Source: an uncultured Bacteroidota bacterium | GTDB taxonomy: Bacteria; Bacteroidota; Bacteroidia; Chitinophagales; Chitinophagaceae | Reading direction: 5' to 3' | NCBI GenBank assembly: GCA_903882805.1 | Contig: CAIRYK010000015.1 | Coordinates: 1 to 64,000, forward strand | Length of the DNA: 64,000 nt | Part shown: in pieces, positions 27,531 through 36,045 of the stretch | Layout of the letters: every line of letters starts with the position of its first letter | Numbering within the stretch: position 1 is the stretch's first letter | Program-made: the position numbers and the translations under genes | The notes under the pieces: model-generated | The model's input: only the letters and a program-made list of their open reading frames with translations | Told to the model about the DNA's origin: nothing | Databases searched by the model: none

Positions 27531-29339
27531 ATGCGCCCGAAACAAATTCTGGTTATTTTGTTCTTCTCATTTGGCGTAGTAATCGCGGCATTCAGAAAGT
27601 CGCAGACGCCTGCAGAAAAAACGGCTGCCTATTACGATCTCCATCTTACAAAACTGTTAACCTCAATTCATCAGTTTGCACAAGCCCAGCAGTCTGGTCA
27701 GCCAATAGATGCGCTGAAACAGCAGTATTTCCAATCTCGCAATCATTACAAACGAGTAGAACTTTTTATAGATGCCTTTGCGCCCTTCACGGCGCGTACG
27801 CTGAATGGCCCCGACTTACTGAGGATTGACGAAGAAAACCCGGGCGACTCTATTAAACCACATGGTTTTCAAGTTATCGAGGCAGCGCTATGGGCTGCAA
27901 AACCCGACCTGAAAAAGGTAGAGGCAGAACTTACTTTGCTTACCGCCACTATACAAAAATTACGAACCGATGCCGATAGGAAATATTATTTCACCGACGA
28001 CAAAATATGGACGGCATTGCGGTTGGGCGCCTACCGTGTAGTATCGTTGGGCATTACCGGATTTGATGCGCCCATTTCGCTGCACGCATTGCCCGAAACA
28101 AGATCTGTGTTTGCGACAATAAATACAGTGGCATTTTTTTATAAACAACAACTTCCCGATAGCGCTCAGATACCTGCACGTTTACTATTTGACAAGACCG
28201 ATCAATACCTCATCACACACAGTGCATTCAACGCCTTCGACAGGCTATATTTTATCAAAACCTTTGTGAACCCTATATCATCTTGGTTGACACAAAGCGC
28301 CCTGCAATTAGGCGCTATTAACACAAACGAACGCGCTCCACTTAACCCGTTGGCGAAACATTTGTTTGCAGCCGATATCATCAACCGCGACTTTTTTGAA
28401 CCCAATGGCAACTACAAGACCACTCCCGAAAGAACTGCTCTGGGCAAAAAACTATTTTATGACAATATATTATCGGGCGATGGTACGCGGAGTTGCGGGT
28501 CGTGCCATATTCCCTCAAAAGGCTTTGCTGATGGATTGCCCAAACCAATGGATATTACCGGAGCCAAATTGCTATTGCGCAACACCCCTACCCTCTGGAA
28601 TGCAGCCTGGCAGACAAAACAATTTTACGACTCGCGCACAGACAAACTGGAAAACCAGCTCAGCGCGGTGGTGCATAATACCGATGAAATGAAGGGCTCG
28701 TTGCGAGAGAGCGTTGGGAAACTGGAAAAAGATACTGGCTATGCGAGCCAATTTGCGCGCGCCTATCCCAGTTCAAAACCGACCATTACAGAATACAATA
28801 TCGCCAACGCTATATCTTGCTATGTTCGGTCTTTAATAAGTTTCAATTCCCGTTTCGATAGGTACATGCGCGGCCAAACGGACAGCTTTACGATAGCGGA
28901 ACGCGCAGGTTTTAACCTGTTTATGGGCAAAGCTAAATGCGGTACTTGCCACTATGCCCCACTATTTAACGGGCTTACGCCGCCGCTTTATCAGGAAACA
29001 GAATCCGAAATTCTGGCTGTTCCGTCAACTAATGGAAAGATTGCAGAACTGGATAAAGACCCCGGCAAAGCAGCTTTTACCAAAGTGAATTTACATAAAT
29101 ACGCATTTAAAACACCTTCGCTACGCAACATAGCGCTCACAGCTCCTTATATGCACAATGGTGTATTTGCTACGCTTAAAGAAACAATTGAATTCTACAA
29201 CGACGGTGGCGGGACCGGCCGCGGCATAGACCTACCAACCCAAACATTACCAAATGAAAAACTCCATCTATCAAAAAATGAAATCAACCAGCTTATAGCC
29301 TTTCTGGAAACGATTACAGACACCAGCGCAGCGCAATAA
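27531..29339 (+). CDS. Large di-heme cytochrome c peroxidase with N-terminal extension
   Basis: The 602-residue exported protein has an N-terminal hydrophobic segment (about 5-22) serving as a signal or anchor. A helical region of about 250 residues without heme motifs (about 25-285) is followed by a full MauG/CCP domain with two heme sites: C322-G-S-C-H326 and C470-G-T-C-H474. APYMHNG near the C-terminus supplies the usual Met. The extension is absent from the smaller paralog at 8489 and may mediate partner or membrane contacts; it loosely resembles the helical imelysin/EfeO-type regions found with iron proteins. I chose the ATG at 27531 because it starts the hydrophobic segment; the in-frame region back to 27408 overlaps the promoter of the divergent gene. 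Confidence 0.86.
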   Translation: MRPKQILVILFFSFGVVIAAFRKSQTPAEKTAAYYDLHLTKLLTSIHQFAQAQQSGQPIDALKQQYFQSRNHYKRVELFIDAFAPFTARTLNGPDLLRIDEENPGDSIKPHGFQVIEAALWAAKPDLKKVEAELTLLTATIQKLRTDADRKYYFTDDKIWTALRLGAYRVVSLGITGFDAPISLHALPETRSVFATINTVAFFYKQQLPDSAQIPARLLFDKTDQYLITHSAFNAFDRLYFIKTFVNPISSWLTQSALQLGAINTNERAPLNPLAKHLFAADIINRDFFEPNGNYKTTPERTALGKKLFYDNILSGDGTRSCGSCHIPSKGFADGLPKPMDITGAKLLLRNTPTLWNAAWQTKQFYDSRTDKLENQLSAVVHNTDEMKGSLRESVGKLEKDTGYASQFARAYPSSKPTITEYNIANAISCYVRSLISFNSRFDRYMRGQTDSFTIAERAGFNLFMGKAKCGTCHYAPLFNGLTPPLYQETESEILAVPSTNGKIAELDKDPGKAAFTKVNLHKYAFKTPSLRNIALTAPYMHNGVFATLKETIEFYNDGGGTGRGIDLPTQTLPNEKLHLSKNEINQLIAFLETITDTSAAQ

Positions 29340-29367
29340 GTCGAGAGTTCATCGAATTAGTTTGCCG

Positions 29368-31317
29368 CTATTCGCCGCCCAAATATTTAAAGTTTTTCAT
29401 CAGTAGCGATACGTCGGTCATTGGGGTGTAATGCTGGGCATAAGCTACATTTATTTTCACTTTTACTTCTACTGAAGGCTCGTAGCCTGCCAATATATTA
29501 AAGGGTTGCAAAATACCATTACGTAGTTTGGGCAGGTACTTTACCGGCACATTTGCCGCATACCCTACCCATGTCATCCGGCCAAACATTACTTTAAAAC
29601 AGTTGACAAAAAATGCTCCAGGCTTGCGCAACAAAAAGAAATGAAACGGGAAAAACAAAATAAACAAAAGAGAACTGGCTATATCTACAATTCGTTTGTT
29701 CCTAAGGTGTGCAAAATCGGCAAGGTGGTAACGCCGGTCTATGGTATACAAATCGCCCGACGTGCTGCTTGAATTACTGCCTACAAAACTCTGGCTTCCC
29801 GGCAGGTGTATTTTGTATTCATACGCATCGCCGCAATGCTGCATTTGCTCAAAAACATCGGTATACGACAATCCGTTGATGCAGAATATAACTTCATTAA
29901 CGCCGGTTATGTACAGCAACTGTTTCATTTCCTTAAGCGTAGATAGCGCGCCGTGCGTACCCTCCTTGGGGCTTATGCGTCCTGCCAGCTCAGGAGCGTA
30001 GTGCACCTGCTGCAGCATTATGGCAGTTTGCTTATAGGCTGCTTCTTCCGCAACAATTATGGCTTTGCGCGGCAGTTTGTCGTAGGGTATAAACTTCAGT
30101 ATACCCATGCGATACAATATCTCGTGCAGACCCAACAATGCCACAGTACCCACAAAACCGCTGAATATGATAATTGCTCTCGAATACCTCAACTCTGGCG
30201 GCAGCAGACCATAATAGGCAAGCGTTGCCACTGTGCCTATCAACATACCGCTGGTTACCTTTAGCGTACGGTATGGCGGATCGTAGGCGCCATGCAGGTA
30301 CAGCGATAACAGCCAGATAGCAATATAAGCCGGGAATGTAGCATATACAGATGTAGGCGGAATGGGCATAATATTTTTGACCTCAACCACCCAAAAATTC
30401 TTAATGCCCCAAAGGGTTATCAGCAAAATTAACGCATCAAACAGCGGCATGTGCAGCGCTTTGAGTCCACGCTTCACTGTACCCAACACGGCCCGGAGTA
30501 TGATACCCAGATTGATGAATGTAACAAACAGACGGGCATCCTTAGCTGAATAATGCTTTTTTACAAACGTTACCAATGCTTCGTTGAAAATGCGCACATA
30601 CGATAGCGTCATTTTGCGGGTGCTCTCGCCCTTGTAGTGTATCAGGTCGGCTTCGGGATAGTATATGTTCTTATAACCCGATTTGTGTATGCGGTAGGAA
30701 AGGTCCACATCTTCGCAATACATAAAGTAGTCTTCATCAAATGGCCCACCGGCTTCATCCATTGCCTTGCGCCTCACAAGCATACAGCAGCCCGACAACA
30801 CCTCTACTGCGGCTGTCTCGCGCTCGCCTACATGCACCGCATAATATCTATTAAAGTATGGCGACTTGCTAAATAGTTTATTGATGCCCGTTGTTTTGAA
30901 TATTGCCACAGATAGCGAAGGAAATGATTTTTTTGCATCTGGCGCAAACTGACCTTTACCATCTATAAGCCTTGGCCCTAACGCTCCAGCATCCGGATGC
31001 GCATCCATATAGGCTATGGTCTTGGCAAAAAAATCTTCCGGCATTACGGTATCCGGGTTCAGAAACAATATGTATTGTCCTTTTGCGATAGCAACACCCT
31101 GATTATTTGCCTTTGAAAAGCCCTTATTGTCTTTATTTTCTATCAGCACAACCGACGGAAAATGCTCGCGAAGCATCTGGCAGCTATCGTCGGTCGAGTT
31201 ATTGTCTACCACTATCACCTCTGCATCTACGCCCTTAGCCGCCCGCAACACAGAGTGCAGGCAAACTTCAAGGAAGTACTTCACATTATAGTTAACGATG
31301 ATTACTGATAACTTCAT
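29368..31317 (-). CDS. GT2 glycosyltransferase fused to a degenerate sugar-phosphate-transferase-like module
   Basis: The 649-residue protein begins with a GT-A family 2 domain (1 to about 235): VIIVNYNVKYF, VVDNNSTDD, the NPDT metal-binding region at 87-90, and the EDVDLSYRI acceptor motif. Membrane helices follow at about 290-312, 325-343, 353-371 and 380-402. Next is a Rossmann-like CoA-binding fold (about 415-515) as in WbaP/polyprenyl glycosylphosphotransferases. The C-terminal part starts like the catalytic domain (NKRIVDIASSLLFILFFP) and resumes at MTWVGYA and KVKINVAYAQHYTP. The expected central block with the catalytic Asp-Glu and Arg region is missing, so the module looks inactive. 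Likely role: undecaprenyl-linked glycan synthesis. It converges with the peroxidase gene. Confidence 0.85.
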   Translation of the reverse strand: MKLSVIIVNYNVKYFLEVCLHSVLRAAKGVDAEVIVVDNNSTDDSCQMLREHFPSVVLIENKDNKGFSKANNQGVAIAKGQYILFLNPDTVMPEDFFAKTIAYMDAHPDAGALGPRLIDGKGQFAPDAKKSFPSLSVAIFKTTGINKLFSKSPYFNRYYAVHVGERETAAVEVLSGCCMLVRRKAMDEAGGPFDEDYFMYCEDVDLSYRIHKSGYKNIYYPEADLIHYKGESTRKMTLSYVRIFNEALVTFVKKHYSAKDARLFVTFINLGIILRAVLGTVKRGLKALHMPLFDALILLITLWGIKNFWVVEVKNIMPIPPTSVYATFPAYIAIWLLSLYLHGAYDPPYRTLKVTSGMLIGTVATLAYYGLLPPELRYSRAIIIFSGFVGTVALLGLHEILYRMGILKFIPYDKLPRKAIIVAEEAAYKQTAIMLQQVHYAPELAGRISPKEGTHGALSTLKEMKQLLYITGVNEVIFCINGLSYTDVFEQMQHCGDAYEYKIHLPGSQSFVGSNSSSTSGDLYTIDRRYHLADFAHLRNKRIVDIASSLLFILFFPFHFFLLRKPGAFFVNCFKVMFGRMTWVGYAANVPVKYLPKLRNGILQPFNILAGYEPSVEVKVKINVAYAQHYTPMTDVSLLMKNFKYLGGE

Positions 31318-31642
31318 CCTTACAGGGTAGTGTTTGCGAAGGTAAGTCCACTTATTTTAAAAAAGAAAAACCAATGTCATCTATTAAAACAAGAAATGAA
31401 CTATAAAATTGCCCTACAATTGACATTAAATAAGAATACTCACCAACGTTGGCGCTTCCTTCTGCAACCGAAATTGAGGGTAATATAGCGCAAATACTGC
31501 TTTGGGGCATGTTAAGTTTAGAACAACACTCAAAATTGCCACTTCTATTTGACCCGGATCTACCCTATGACGGTTACACAAAAAAACATATTAATCATTT
31601 GCTCGTTCACAATATCTATATTACCTTAGCAAAAACACTCTT
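31318..31642. other. 325-bp divergent gap
   Basis: This gap lies between the GT2-type gene and the lipoprotein gene. It holds a good plus-strand promoter (31598-31629) and a pair of 7-bp inverted repeats (AATGTCA at 31373-31379, TGACATT at 31421-31427). No gene is supported. A 65-codon frame at 31449-31646 overlaps the next start codon as ATGA but spans the promoter and has no recognisable product. Confidence 0.5.
31598..31629 (+). promoter_or_regulatory. Promoter of the lipoprotein gene at 31643
   Basis: TTTG at 31598-31601 and TACCTTAG at 31622-31629 are 20 bp apart. This is the right spacing with one mismatch in the -7 box. The start near 31636 would give a leader of about 7 nt. Confidence 0.6.
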
Positions 31643-32425
31643 ATGAAAAAACTATTCAAGTTTTCGGCGCTAATCGCGGCGCTTGCGCTTGCCGCCCCCA
31701 TCGGCTGCATCAAAAAAACAGATACCGTAAATCCTGCGAGTATGTTACCTAACATTTCCGATTTTCACCTACCCGGAAATCTGTCGCTGGTAGCAGGCCT
31801 TGCCGCAAACATCACTATCAACTCTTCGAGTTTGGGCACAGGAACTTTTAAAGTACATTACAACCTTACGGGACTGAATGTAGGCTCTGCGCTTACTGCG
31901 GTGCTCAACATAGCCAACAATGTTGGCACATTCAGCACCATCAAACTCGATAACGAAGGCGCGTCTACATTGGTAATAACAGGAATTGAAAATGCGTCGG
32001 GCTATCTTTCACCTCTTACCAGCGGCAACACCATGACCATAACTACAACGCCCACATCTACAGGCGCAGACTCTACAGGCTTGGTTACCGCAACCATAAA
32101 TGGAACCGATGAATTCAGGGCAACAGATGTAACCACTACCCTCACCGGCTCACTACTCAGCATCCATGCCGTGCATTGGGATCCGCTGCAAACAATTACG
32201 CTGTATATAGACCACTACGCACATAATACAGGCCCAGTATATTTCAACGAAACAAACATGACCGGCTTTGAAGGAAGCGCATCAATATCTGCGGGGGTAA
32301 CCGGACTTGCACACCATGGCGTCATTACCATTACCACCACCACACCCACGCTTACCGGCACATTCTCGTTTACAACCACCGACTCTTCACGTGTTACCGG
32401 TACGTTCAGCGGACCGGCGAGGTAG
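31643..32425 (+). CDS. Predicted surface or periplasmic lipoprotein, Thr/Gly-rich beta
   Basis: The 260-residue protein has a lipoprotein signal peptide (MKKLFKFSALIAALALAAPIGC); C22 would be lipidated. The mature part is rich in Thr, Gly, Ser and Asn with alternating hydrophobic residues, which suggests beta-sandwich structure (segments such as GTGTFKVHYNLTGL and TTTLTGSLLSIHAV). There are no enzyme motifs. I cannot assign a family. The gene has its own promoter and a strong terminator, so it appears to be a single-gene unit. Confidence 0.75.
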   Translation: MKKLFKFSALIAALALAAPIGCIKKTDTVNPASMLPNISDFHLPGNLSLVAGLAANITINSSSLGTGTFKVHYNLTGLNVGSALTAVLNIANNVGTFSTIKLDNEGASTLVITGIENASGYLSPLTSGNTMTITTTPTSTGADSTGLVTATINGTDEFRATDVTTTLTGSLLSIHAVHWDPLQTITLYIDHYAHNTGPVYFNETNMTGFEGSASISAGVTGLAHHGVITITTTTPTLTGTFSFTTTDSSRVTGTFSGPAR

Positions 32426-32444
32426 TTACAATATATTATATACT

Positions 32445-32486
32445 AAAGGCCTGCATTTGTCGCAATTGCGCGAAATGCAGGCCTTT
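32445..32486. terminator. Strong bidirectional terminator
   Basis: A 14-bp perfect stem (AAAGGCCTGCATTT at 32445-32458, complement at 32473-32486) has a loop that itself contains the palindrome CGCAATTGCG. It lies between two convergent genes. T-rich bases follow on the plus strand. Confidence 0.85.
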
Positions 32487-32516
32487 TCATTTGGTTTAAT
32501 TTGTATTATCAACCAT

Positions 32517-33413
32517 TCATTTCATCCACTTTTCAATAACCTTGATGTCTAATTCTTTGTAGTTGGTATTGGCCTCTACAATACCATTGTTTATCCACAA
32601 TATGGCTGGAAAAACACCGTGTGTGTACTTCATAAATGGCTCTACTGCAAGACGAGTATAGGGTATATCTGCCGACTGAGATTCGCGCCAGAAGTCGGAA
32701 ATGTCGCTCATGGTACCGCCAACAACCATATAAAACGGCAATTGAGGATTCTGTTTGAGCATCTCATGCATTTTTAGTCCAGCCTTCCGGCAATGAATAC
32801 AAGATGGGCTCAGAAATGCGACAATGTGCTTTCCCTTATTCAAATTTATTGCTGGCGTAAATGAAATATCGTTGGCATACAAAGCAGTAAAATCTATTCT
32901 GTAGCGGCTGAACATGGGGAATAAAATAAAAGGCAACGTAAGGGTGCAAACTAATAGAGTTACAGTAGCAGGTCCCACCCATTTGAAGTGCCAACCTGAG
33001 TGATACCGGTATATAAGCGCTAAAAAAAACAGTAAAATGCCGTTTTTCAATAATGATGTCGATGGGCTCATCCATATTGCATCGCCAAAACATCCGCAAT
33101 TCACATCATTACCGGCAACTATCCACAACCAAACCAAGTAACCGCTAAAAAAAAGCAACAAAGCCATTGCGGCTTTTACTGCCCACTTTCTACTCCCGAA
33201 TAGATGCAAAACCAATAATCCACCCAATGCTGCCTCTATACCCACAAAAAAACGTGAACCAATAGCAGCAACCCATGCAGGCAACCTTACATATTCAACC
33301 ATCGTGTATTCAAACGATTGTATAGGCACGACTTTTGTGTAGGCCGAGTACAAAAAAGTAAGGCCGACGGCTACAGAAAGCAATATTAAAATAGCTCGTG
33401 TAAAATAGCTCAT
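32517..33413 (-). CDS. DoxX/MauE-like membrane protein with C-terminal thioredoxin-like domain
   Basis: The 298-residue protein starts with a four- to five-helix membrane domain (helices near 5-25, 48-70, 78-98, 115-133 and 150-168). It contains the MauE-type pair NCGCFG. A periplasmic thioredoxin-like domain follows, with the active-site motif SCIHC and a cis-Pro region near FPAILWINNG. Such fusions are thought to pass electrons across the membrane to periplasmic thiols. The upstream neighbour is a small Cys-rich lipoprotein, which could be a substrate. I chose the ATG at 33413; the in-frame extension to 33458 runs through a terminator hairpin. Confidence 0.85.
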   Translation of the reverse strand: MSYFTRAILILLSVAVGLTFLYSAYTKVVPIQSFEYTMVEYVRLPAWVAAIGSRFFVGIEAALGGLLVLHLFGSRKWAVKAAMALLLFFSGYLVWLWIVAGNDVNCGCFGDAIWMSPSTSLLKNGILLFFLALIYRYHSGWHFKWVGPATVTLLVCTLTLPFILFPMFSRYRIDFTALYANDISFTPAINLNKGKHIVAFLSPSCIHCRKAGLKMHEMLKQNPQLPFYMVVGGTMSDISDFWRESQSADIPYTRLAVEPFMKYTHGVFPAILWINNGIVEANTNYKELDIKVIEKWMK

Positions 33414-33414
33414 A

Positions 33415-33446
33415 AACAAAAAAGGACACCTAATAAGATGTCCTTT
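33415..33446 (-). terminator. Terminator or attenuator between the small lipoprotein and the membrane thiol protein
   Basis: On the minus strand an 8-bp stem (AAAGGACA/TGTCCTTT, coordinates 33446-33439 and 33428-33421) with a 10-nt loop is followed by a T-run that ends 2-7 bases before the ATG at 33413. Transcripts of the small lipoprotein would mostly stop here, with possible read-through into the next gene. Confidence 0.7.
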
Positions 33447-33475
33447 AGTCGGGTACAAAAGTACTTACAAATTTC

Positions 33476-33703
33476 CTATAAATGACAGGTAATAACTGTA
33501 TATCCCACAATTGGGTGGTGTATACTTTGCTTACCTGCGCAGTCGTCTTCTGCCTTCTTCTTGGTTGTTTGAGGTATCGTAGTTACTACCTGCTGTTTTA
33601 ACCCATTGGTGTTGTAGGTACAGGTGCAGGTGTAGTCTTTTGTGCAAGATGTAAAGGCAAAAAAGCACATACCTATTAACGCAAATGATAGTATTTTTTT
33701 CAT
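33476..33703 (-). CDS. Small Cys-rich lipoprotein
   Basis: The 75-residue precursor has a lipobox ending FAFTSC. The mature part of roughly 55 residues holds CTCTC early, then one mid Cys and one near the C-terminus (VITCHL), so disulfides are likely. The start is the ATG at 33703; a GTG two codons upstream is possible. It is the first gene before the membrane thioredoxin protein at 32517-33413 and is separated from it by a hairpin. Small lipoproteins of this type are common in Bacteroidota. Function unknown. Confidence 0.75.
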   Translation of the reverse strand: MKKILSFALIGMCFFAFTSCTKDYTCTCTYNTNGLKQQVVTTIPQTTKKKAEDDCAGKQSIHHPIVGYTVITCHL

Positions 33704-33736
33704 GGCCACTCAGTTTTGTATGGGTAAAAATAATGT

Positions 33737-33812
33737 TTTTGCTTAAAAAAGATGTTTTGCTTATCTCAAACTTACGTTATTCAACTGTTAATAACAACAA
33801 AAGTAAGCAAAA
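33737..33812. promoter_or_regulatory. Three copies of TTTTGCTTA in a divergent control region
   Basis: TTTTGCTTA occurs at 33737-33745 and 33755-33763 on the plus strand, and inverted at 33804-33812. Between the last two lies a second inverted repeat (GTTATT at 33776-33781, AATAAC at 33790-33795). The region separates the small lipoprotein gene (minus) from the response regulator gene (plus). It could be a regulator binding site or a nested cruciform. Confidence 0.45.
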
Positions 33813-33995
33813 TCATGCCTAACTCCGATATAATTTACTATCGATTACTATAAAAAATAATACCAATCTACCGAGGGTAGCATTTGCACTGCTTATTACC
33901 TTCGCCTTAAACTATGCTTAAATCAACCGACAAACTGAATAGAACAATCTTTAGGCAAACATAATGCGTAATTTCGCATAAAACAGGAAACCGCC

Positions 33996-34682
33996 ATGGC
34001 AAACATATTATTACTTGAAGACGATGCTAAAATGGCTTCGGAGTTAAAATTGTTTTTAAATAATCAAGGTCATAATTGCGAAACAGTATCGGACGGGTTG
34101 CTATTTTTTAAATTCGAGCAAAATGCACATTTCGAGCTTTTTATTTTAGACATAAACGTACCAGGACTGAATGGCATGCAAGTATGTAAGAAAATAAGAA
34201 AGAGCGGCAACAAGGCGCCTATTCTGATCCTAACAGCCTATAGCGAAGTAGCAGATAAAGTACAAGCCTTTGAGTATGGCGCAGACGACTATATAGTAAA
34301 ACCATTTCATTTCGATGAACTACTTGCGCGCATTAAGGCGCTGCTGAGAAGAATCTCCCGACCAATTAAAGATGCTTCGGTCATATATCAGGTAGCAGAT
34401 TTGGTTATTAATGCCAGCGACCTTACTGTAGCCAGAGGCGAAAAGCAAATATCGCTAACGCCTAAGGAATATAAACTTCTCGAACTTTTGGCGTCAGCTA
34501 AAGGAAAATATGTTTCAAAACAAGTAATTGCAGAGCAAGTTTGGGATATAAATTTCGAGACTGGAACAAACACTATAGAGGTTTATATCAATTTTTTGCG
34601 CAATAAAATAGATAAGGGACAGGAAATTCAATTAATACATACACGCCCCGGCTACGGATACTACCTTAAAGACAGTAAATAA
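33996..34682 (+). CDS. OmpR/PhoB family response regulator
   Basis: The 228-residue protein has a receiver domain (1 to about 120): acidic pair D9-D10, phospho-acceptor D52 (FILDINVPG), Thr in LTAYS and Lys in IVKPF. The winged-helix DNA-binding domain (about 130-228) contains LTPKEYKLLELLAS and the terminal GYGYYL. The histidine kinase gene starts one base after its stop codon, so they form a classic two-component pair. The divergent repeats at 33737-33812 could be an autoregulatory site. The DNA here is more AT-rich than most of the window. Confidence 0.95.
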   Translation: MANILLLEDDAKMASELKLFLNNQGHNCETVSDGLLFFKFEQNAHFELFILDINVPGLNGMQVCKKIRKSGNKAPILILTAYSEVADKVQAFEYGADDYIVKPFHFDELLARIKALLRRISRPIKDASVIYQVADLVINASDLTVARGEKQISLTPKEYKLLELLASAKGKYVSKQVIAEQVWDINFETGTNTIEVYINFLRNKIDKGQEIQLIHTRPGYGYYLKDSK

Positions 34683-34683
34683 A

Positions 34684-36045
34684 ATGAACCTAAAAAAACG
34701 ATTTTCTTTACTATTCAGCACACTATTTTCTGTCGTACTGGCATCGGTATTGCTTGTAGTTTACTCGTTATTTGCAAAGTTCAGAAGCGAAGAATTTCGA
34801 GACCGACTGGAGGAAAAAGCAAAAACTACGGTGAAGCTACTTGTAGAAGTAAAGGAAATAGACTACAAATTACAAAAAATTATAGACAAAAACACAATAA
34901 ACAAACTATACGATGAAAAAGTATTGGTGTTTAATGACAGTCTGCAACTTATATACAACAGCATTGATGACGCAACAATAACATGGACCCAAAAAGACCT
35001 TAGTGAACTAAAAACCAAAAAAAGTATAGAACGCAGGAACAACCAATATGAGATCTATGGATTGTATTTCATGTTTGATGGTTCAAATTACTACATACTC
35101 ATATCAGCTACAGACAAATATGGCTATAGTAAACTAACCTACCTTAAATACTTACTTATCAGCGCTTTTATCGTTAGCATTTTTGTTGTTTGGCTACTAT
35201 CGTACTATTTAAGCAAAAAAGCGCTTCAACCATTTGATACACTCAGAAAACAAATTCTGGACATTACAGATAAGAACCTAAACACCAGACTGCCGGAAAA
35301 TAAAAATAAAGATGAAATAAGTGTTGTTGCCGCTTCCTTCAACCAGATGATGGAACGAATTGATAATGCTTACAACAAACAAAAAGAATTTAAAGCAAAT
35401 GCATCTCACGAACTTAGAACGCCTATTGCGCGCATAGTAACCCAACTTGAAAACCTGATTCTTGATAAAAACACGCCAGATAATGTAAATAAATCGTTAA
35501 AGCAGATTTCAGAAGACAGTTACCAGCTCTCCGACATCATTAGTTCGTTACTTATCCTTTCGAGAATAGAAACAGAGGCTGGCAATAGCGGCTTCAGACC
35601 TATAAGGCTCGATGAGCTCATCTTCAACGCAGCAAACCTTATTCGTAAACACTACCCCGACTTCCGTTTTCAATTTGAGATCGAAAGCAACGAAGCCGAG
35701 TTTAATCTGGAGATTTATGGCGACGAAACTTTATTGAGCATAGCTTTGGGCAACCTGTTTAAAAATGGCTTCAAATATTCAGATAATGGCTTGGTAAAAT
35801 GCCTGATAAAGCCCTATGACAATCACATCAATCTATACATATCAAATACAGGTATAGCGCCCGATATTAGCAGCCCAAACGAACTGTTCAACTCATTTAC
35901 AAGAGGTAGCAATGCAGGGCAGAAATCCGGTAGCGGACTTGGCCTGAGTATTGTGCAGCGAATAGTGCAATATCATAATGCTAAAGTGCAGTACCTGATT
36001 CCTGAGCCAAATTTGAATGTTATTGAGCTGATTTTCAATCAATAA
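34684..36045 (+). CDS. Sensor histidine kinase
   Basis: The 453-residue membrane kinase has two membrane helices (about 9-31 and 155-177) flanking a periplasmic sensor of about 120 residues with no recognisable fold. A HAMP segment (about 178-230) follows, then HisKA with phospho-acceptor H242 (ASHELRTPIAR) and an ATPase domain with the N box (NLFKNGFKYS), GSGLGLSIV and a final beta strand. It should phosphorylate the adjacent response regulator. The signal is unknown. Codon use is strongly AT-biased. Confidence 0.95.
   Translation: MNLKKRFSLLFSTLFSVVLASVLLVVYSLFAKFRSEEFRDRLEEKAKTTVKLLVEVKEIDYKLQKIIDKNTINKLYDEKVLVFNDSLQLIYNSIDDATITWTQKDLSELKTKKSIERRNNQYEIYGLYFMFDGSNYYILISATDKYGYSKLTYLKYLLISAFIVSIFVVWLLSYYLSKKALQPFDTLRKQILDITDKNLNTRLPENKNKDEISVVAASFNQMMERIDNAYNKQKEFKANASHELRTPIARIVTQLENLILDKNTPDNVNKSLKQISEDSYQLSDIISSLLILSRIETEAGNSGFRPIRLDELIFNAANLIRKHYPDFRFQFEIESNEAEFNLEIYGDETLLSIALGNLFKNGFKYSDNGLVKCLIKPYDNHINLYISNTGIAPDISSPNELFNSFTRGSNAGQKSGSGLGLSIVQRIVQYHNAKVQYLIPEPNLNVIELIFNQ

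Noticed and set aside
31449-31646. 65-codon plus-strand frame overlapping the lipoprotein start codon as ATGA
   Set aside because: The promoter of the lipoprotein gene lies inside it, the product has no family features, and the composition is that of intergenic DNA.
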